Source of the DNA: JBBIOU01 sp037443205
GTDB lineage: Bacteria > Bacteroidota > Bacteroidia > Flavobacteriales_D > UBA2798
NCBI GenBank assembly: GCA_037443205.1
Contig: JBBIOU010000001.1
Location: 186,001-250,000 of the forward strand
Direction of reading: 5' to 3'
Length of the DNA stretch: 64,000 nucleotides
Every line of letters begins with the position of its first letter. Position 1 is the first letter of the stretch. Shown here piece by piece: positions 63,401 through 64,000 of the stretch. The position numbers were made by a program, and so were the translations under genes. Below the pieces are notes generated by a model that saw only the letters and a list, made by a program, of their open reading frames with translations, had not been told where the DNA came from and ran no database searches.

Positions 63401-63739
63401 GAAAACCAATATGGTTGTATAGACGATATTTGCAAACCGGTAATAATTGATGATTACTTTACCATTTACGTACCAAACGCATTTACACCAACCGGTGATG
63501 GCATTAATGATATTTTCATACCGATTATTGATGGCATTGACCCCGAGTCGTATGAATTTATGATTTTTAACCGATGGGGAGAACTCATTTTTCAAACCAA
63601 TAATCCGCAAAAAGGATGGGACGGAACCCACCGTGGTGTAAACGCTCAGCAAGATGTATATGTATGGAAAATTATTGTAAAAGATGCCATTGAACATAAA
63701 AAACGTACTTATTACGGACACGTAACCTTATTAAGGTAA
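60437..63739 (+). CDS. Large secreted SprB-repeat/PKD protein with T9SS type B sorting domain
   Basis: 1,100 aa. Signal peptide ending LVAQ. An N-terminal domain with Cys-rich motifs (GPCLNPDMETCDFTDWE) recalls a MAM/jelly-roll adhesin head. Then follow PKD domains (YSWDFGDGSPLNNQQ) and SprB-type repeats (SCPGACNGQAIV, NLCAGNYSVVVTDNMGC, twice or more). The C-terminus (NAFTPTGDGINDIF, YEFMIFNRWGELIF, YYGHVTLLR) is a type B sorting domain, as in SprB. SprB is the gliding adhesin moved with SprF/PorP help, so this could be an adhesin for the two PorP proteins. Predicted extracellular. Confidence 0.92.
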   Translation: MKKRIILVFVCMATLHLYLVAQHIHDNYNGFLPKQINLDKDRGSQAEQIAAIYFSKDAVAERLCKLSGDNPALVNQYIDKLMTFVNHAKSKFFKAYISDKLSLSETEILIHEKSLVLLSKYHDLKAGKNILKTPASTTVVETENSIKGFIGGERQLNGPCLNPDMETCDFTDWELFYGTVDNNPYNFVNPQATTCWATWPANNNCPGNSGYDQHHIVTGGNDQFGFPMVNPDGGSCSVMLGDYTAYNYGAASMRKTFLVSPGNAVLTISYAAVLEDGGHTAGEQPFFRVRVYNQSNNELSCGTVNVYANDGQPGWNNTGAIQWRPWTNLFIPLSGYIGQNITIEFTVGDCSQGGHYAYAYVEASCNPMSLTSNSGGCSGTVNLQAPPGAASYQWNTGATTQSINVTTSGYYSVQVIPVTGPACAITLDTNITINANPPTPNFTNNAPVCYGTPVSFQNTSVAAPGDPITQYSWDFGDGSPLNNQQNPQHTYTNPAGGNYNVTLTITTQGGCVESITYPVTQPPQLTTPTNSVIESCPGACNGQAIVAPQGGVQPYTYAWTTGGNPIGGNNPALTNLCAGNYSVVVTDNMGCTQNANINVGSGTPPTITNIAVTHTSCPGSCDGSITITAGPNVTQYSVDNGVTFQAGNVFNNQCAGNYNIVVQDANGCQATGNAQINSVNTLNIIPGPNQTICIGQSTTISVNGNGGTAPLVFIWDNGLPNGTSHNVNPASTTVYSVYVQDANGCTTPPVQITVNVHPPLQVVALQDQSICPGQQANITAQAAGGNGGPYTYTWTDGVNNYNGQNQTVSPTTTTVYTVTATDNCTTPVATDQVTITVNPVPNVTFTADNLQGCSPVAGTFTNNTDPNLTGSCLWDFGNGVTSNNCNPTYNFTQPGCYNITLTVTSPQGCVGTLTQNQYICVWPNPVADFIPTPQPTNILSPQIQFTNTSQGATIYSWDFAGLGNSNDVHPVFTFPDQDPGTYMVCLQVENQYGCIDDICKPVIIDDYFTIYVPNAFTPTGDGINDIFIPIIDGIDPESYEFMIFNRWGELIFQTNNPQKGWDGTHRGVNAQQDVYVWKIIVKDAIEHKKRTYYGHVTLLR

Positions 63740-63746
63740 ATATTAG

Positions 63747-63921
63747 TGTCTCGTCCTGAAATAGGTTGACAAAAAATCAACTTAAATTAGGACAAGAAAA
63801 AATGGAAAAGTACGATCAAAAATTAAAGGAAAGAGTAATAGCAGATTACCTATCTGGCGGAGGGACTTACCGCCAATTACAAGGAAAATATGGAATTGAT
63901 TATCGCTTTATACACCAGTGA
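63747..63921 (+). mobile_element. Insertion sequence left end with truncated transposase
   Basis: The segment starts with an IS-like terminal sequence (TGTCTCGTCCTGAAATAGG from 63747), 7 nt after the stop of the SprB-like gene. A transposase helix-turn-helix start (MEKYDQKLKERVIADY, from ATG 63802) follows for 39 codons and then hits TGA at 63919, where Trp would be expected (FIHQW). It resembles the orfA start of IS3-like elements. The copy is dead; unrelated sequence follows. Confidence 0.65.
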
Positions 63922-64000
63922 CTTCAAACGTTTAAAGAATCTTAAAATATATCAAAAAAGCCAAGCTGTTACTCTTGACTTAATCATCGATATACTTCGT
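63922..64000 (+). other. Possible partial four-helix-bundle (23S rRNA IVS-type) gene
   Basis: A frame running off the window (in frame with 63923) translates RLKNLKIYQKSQAVTLDLII, close to the start of the four-helix-bundle/IVS proteins common in Bacteroidota. Upstream it runs into the insertion-sequence remnant, so the true start is missing or altered. Partial at the window end; weak call. Confidence 0.35.

Noticed and set aside
1..64000. CRISPR arrays, prophage or toxin-antitoxin systems
   Set aside because: No regularly spaced repeats, Cas-like genes, phage structural genes or paired small toxin-antitoxin genes are visible. The M15/SH3 gene alone does not make a prophage.

Overview
This window looks like a chromosomal segment of a low-GC member of the Bacteroidota, probably on the Chitinophagales/Sphingobacteriales side, though I cannot place it more precisely. 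The reasons are type IX secretion system (T9SS) genes, cargo proteins with T9SS C-terminal sorting domains, PKD and SprB-type repeats, Bacteroidota-style promoters (TTG-N19-TAnnTTTG upstream of tRNA-His), and a general lack of Shine-Dalgarno sequences.

Layout. 1-5.6 kb: L,D-transpeptidase lipoprotein, thioesterase, a nucleotide-sugar dehydratase and a secreted beta-helix protein. 5.6-10.1 kb: MFS transporter, two glycosyltransferases, fructose-1,6-bisphosphatase. 10.3-16.2 kb: acyl-CoA dehydrogenase, apt, a helix-hairpin-helix protein, an NSS sodium symporter with a 45-residue MetS-like partner, DUF2795 protein, cobalamin adenosyltransferase. 16.2-28.4 kb: two M1 metallopeptidases, biotin carrier protein, a Tat-exported Mn superoxide dismutase, a T9SS cargo gene split by one in-frame TAA, lpxH. 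28.8-36.6 kb: tRNA-His, secreted S8 peptidase, M15/SH3 protein, comEC, murF.

36.7-53.3 kb is the T9SS heart of the window: gldJ and one porP/sprF paralogue on the minus strand, porU and porV on the plus strand (porV overlaps ispF, then hemB), a minus-strand serA-DUF1015-yggS operon, and then a plus-strand trio: ECF sigma factor, an anti-sigma protein that appears to carry an inner-membrane helix, a long Asn-rich linker and a C-terminal outer-membrane barrel, and a second porP/sprF. I consider this trio the most interesting system here: a candidate single-protein, two-membrane signalling device coupled to a T9SS component. 53.4-59.3 kb is a minus-strand run from an MBL hydrolase to an amidohydrolase, including kdsC and a T9SS cargo gene. 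59.4-64 kb holds a small methyltransferase, a 1,100-residue SprB/PKD type-B T9SS cargo gene and an insertion-sequence remnant.

Cell-envelope function dominates: peptidoglycan (L,D-transpeptidase, MurF, M15), lipopolysaccharide (LpxH, KdsC, nucleotide-sugar dehydratase, glycosyltransferases), secretion machinery (GldJ, PorP, PorU, PorV) and its clients. Intergenic space holds at least two families of dispersed repeats. One is a 137-bp element with conserved hairpins, present at 46.8 and 60.1 kb in opposite orientations. All homology statements come from reading motifs by eye; no database search was run.
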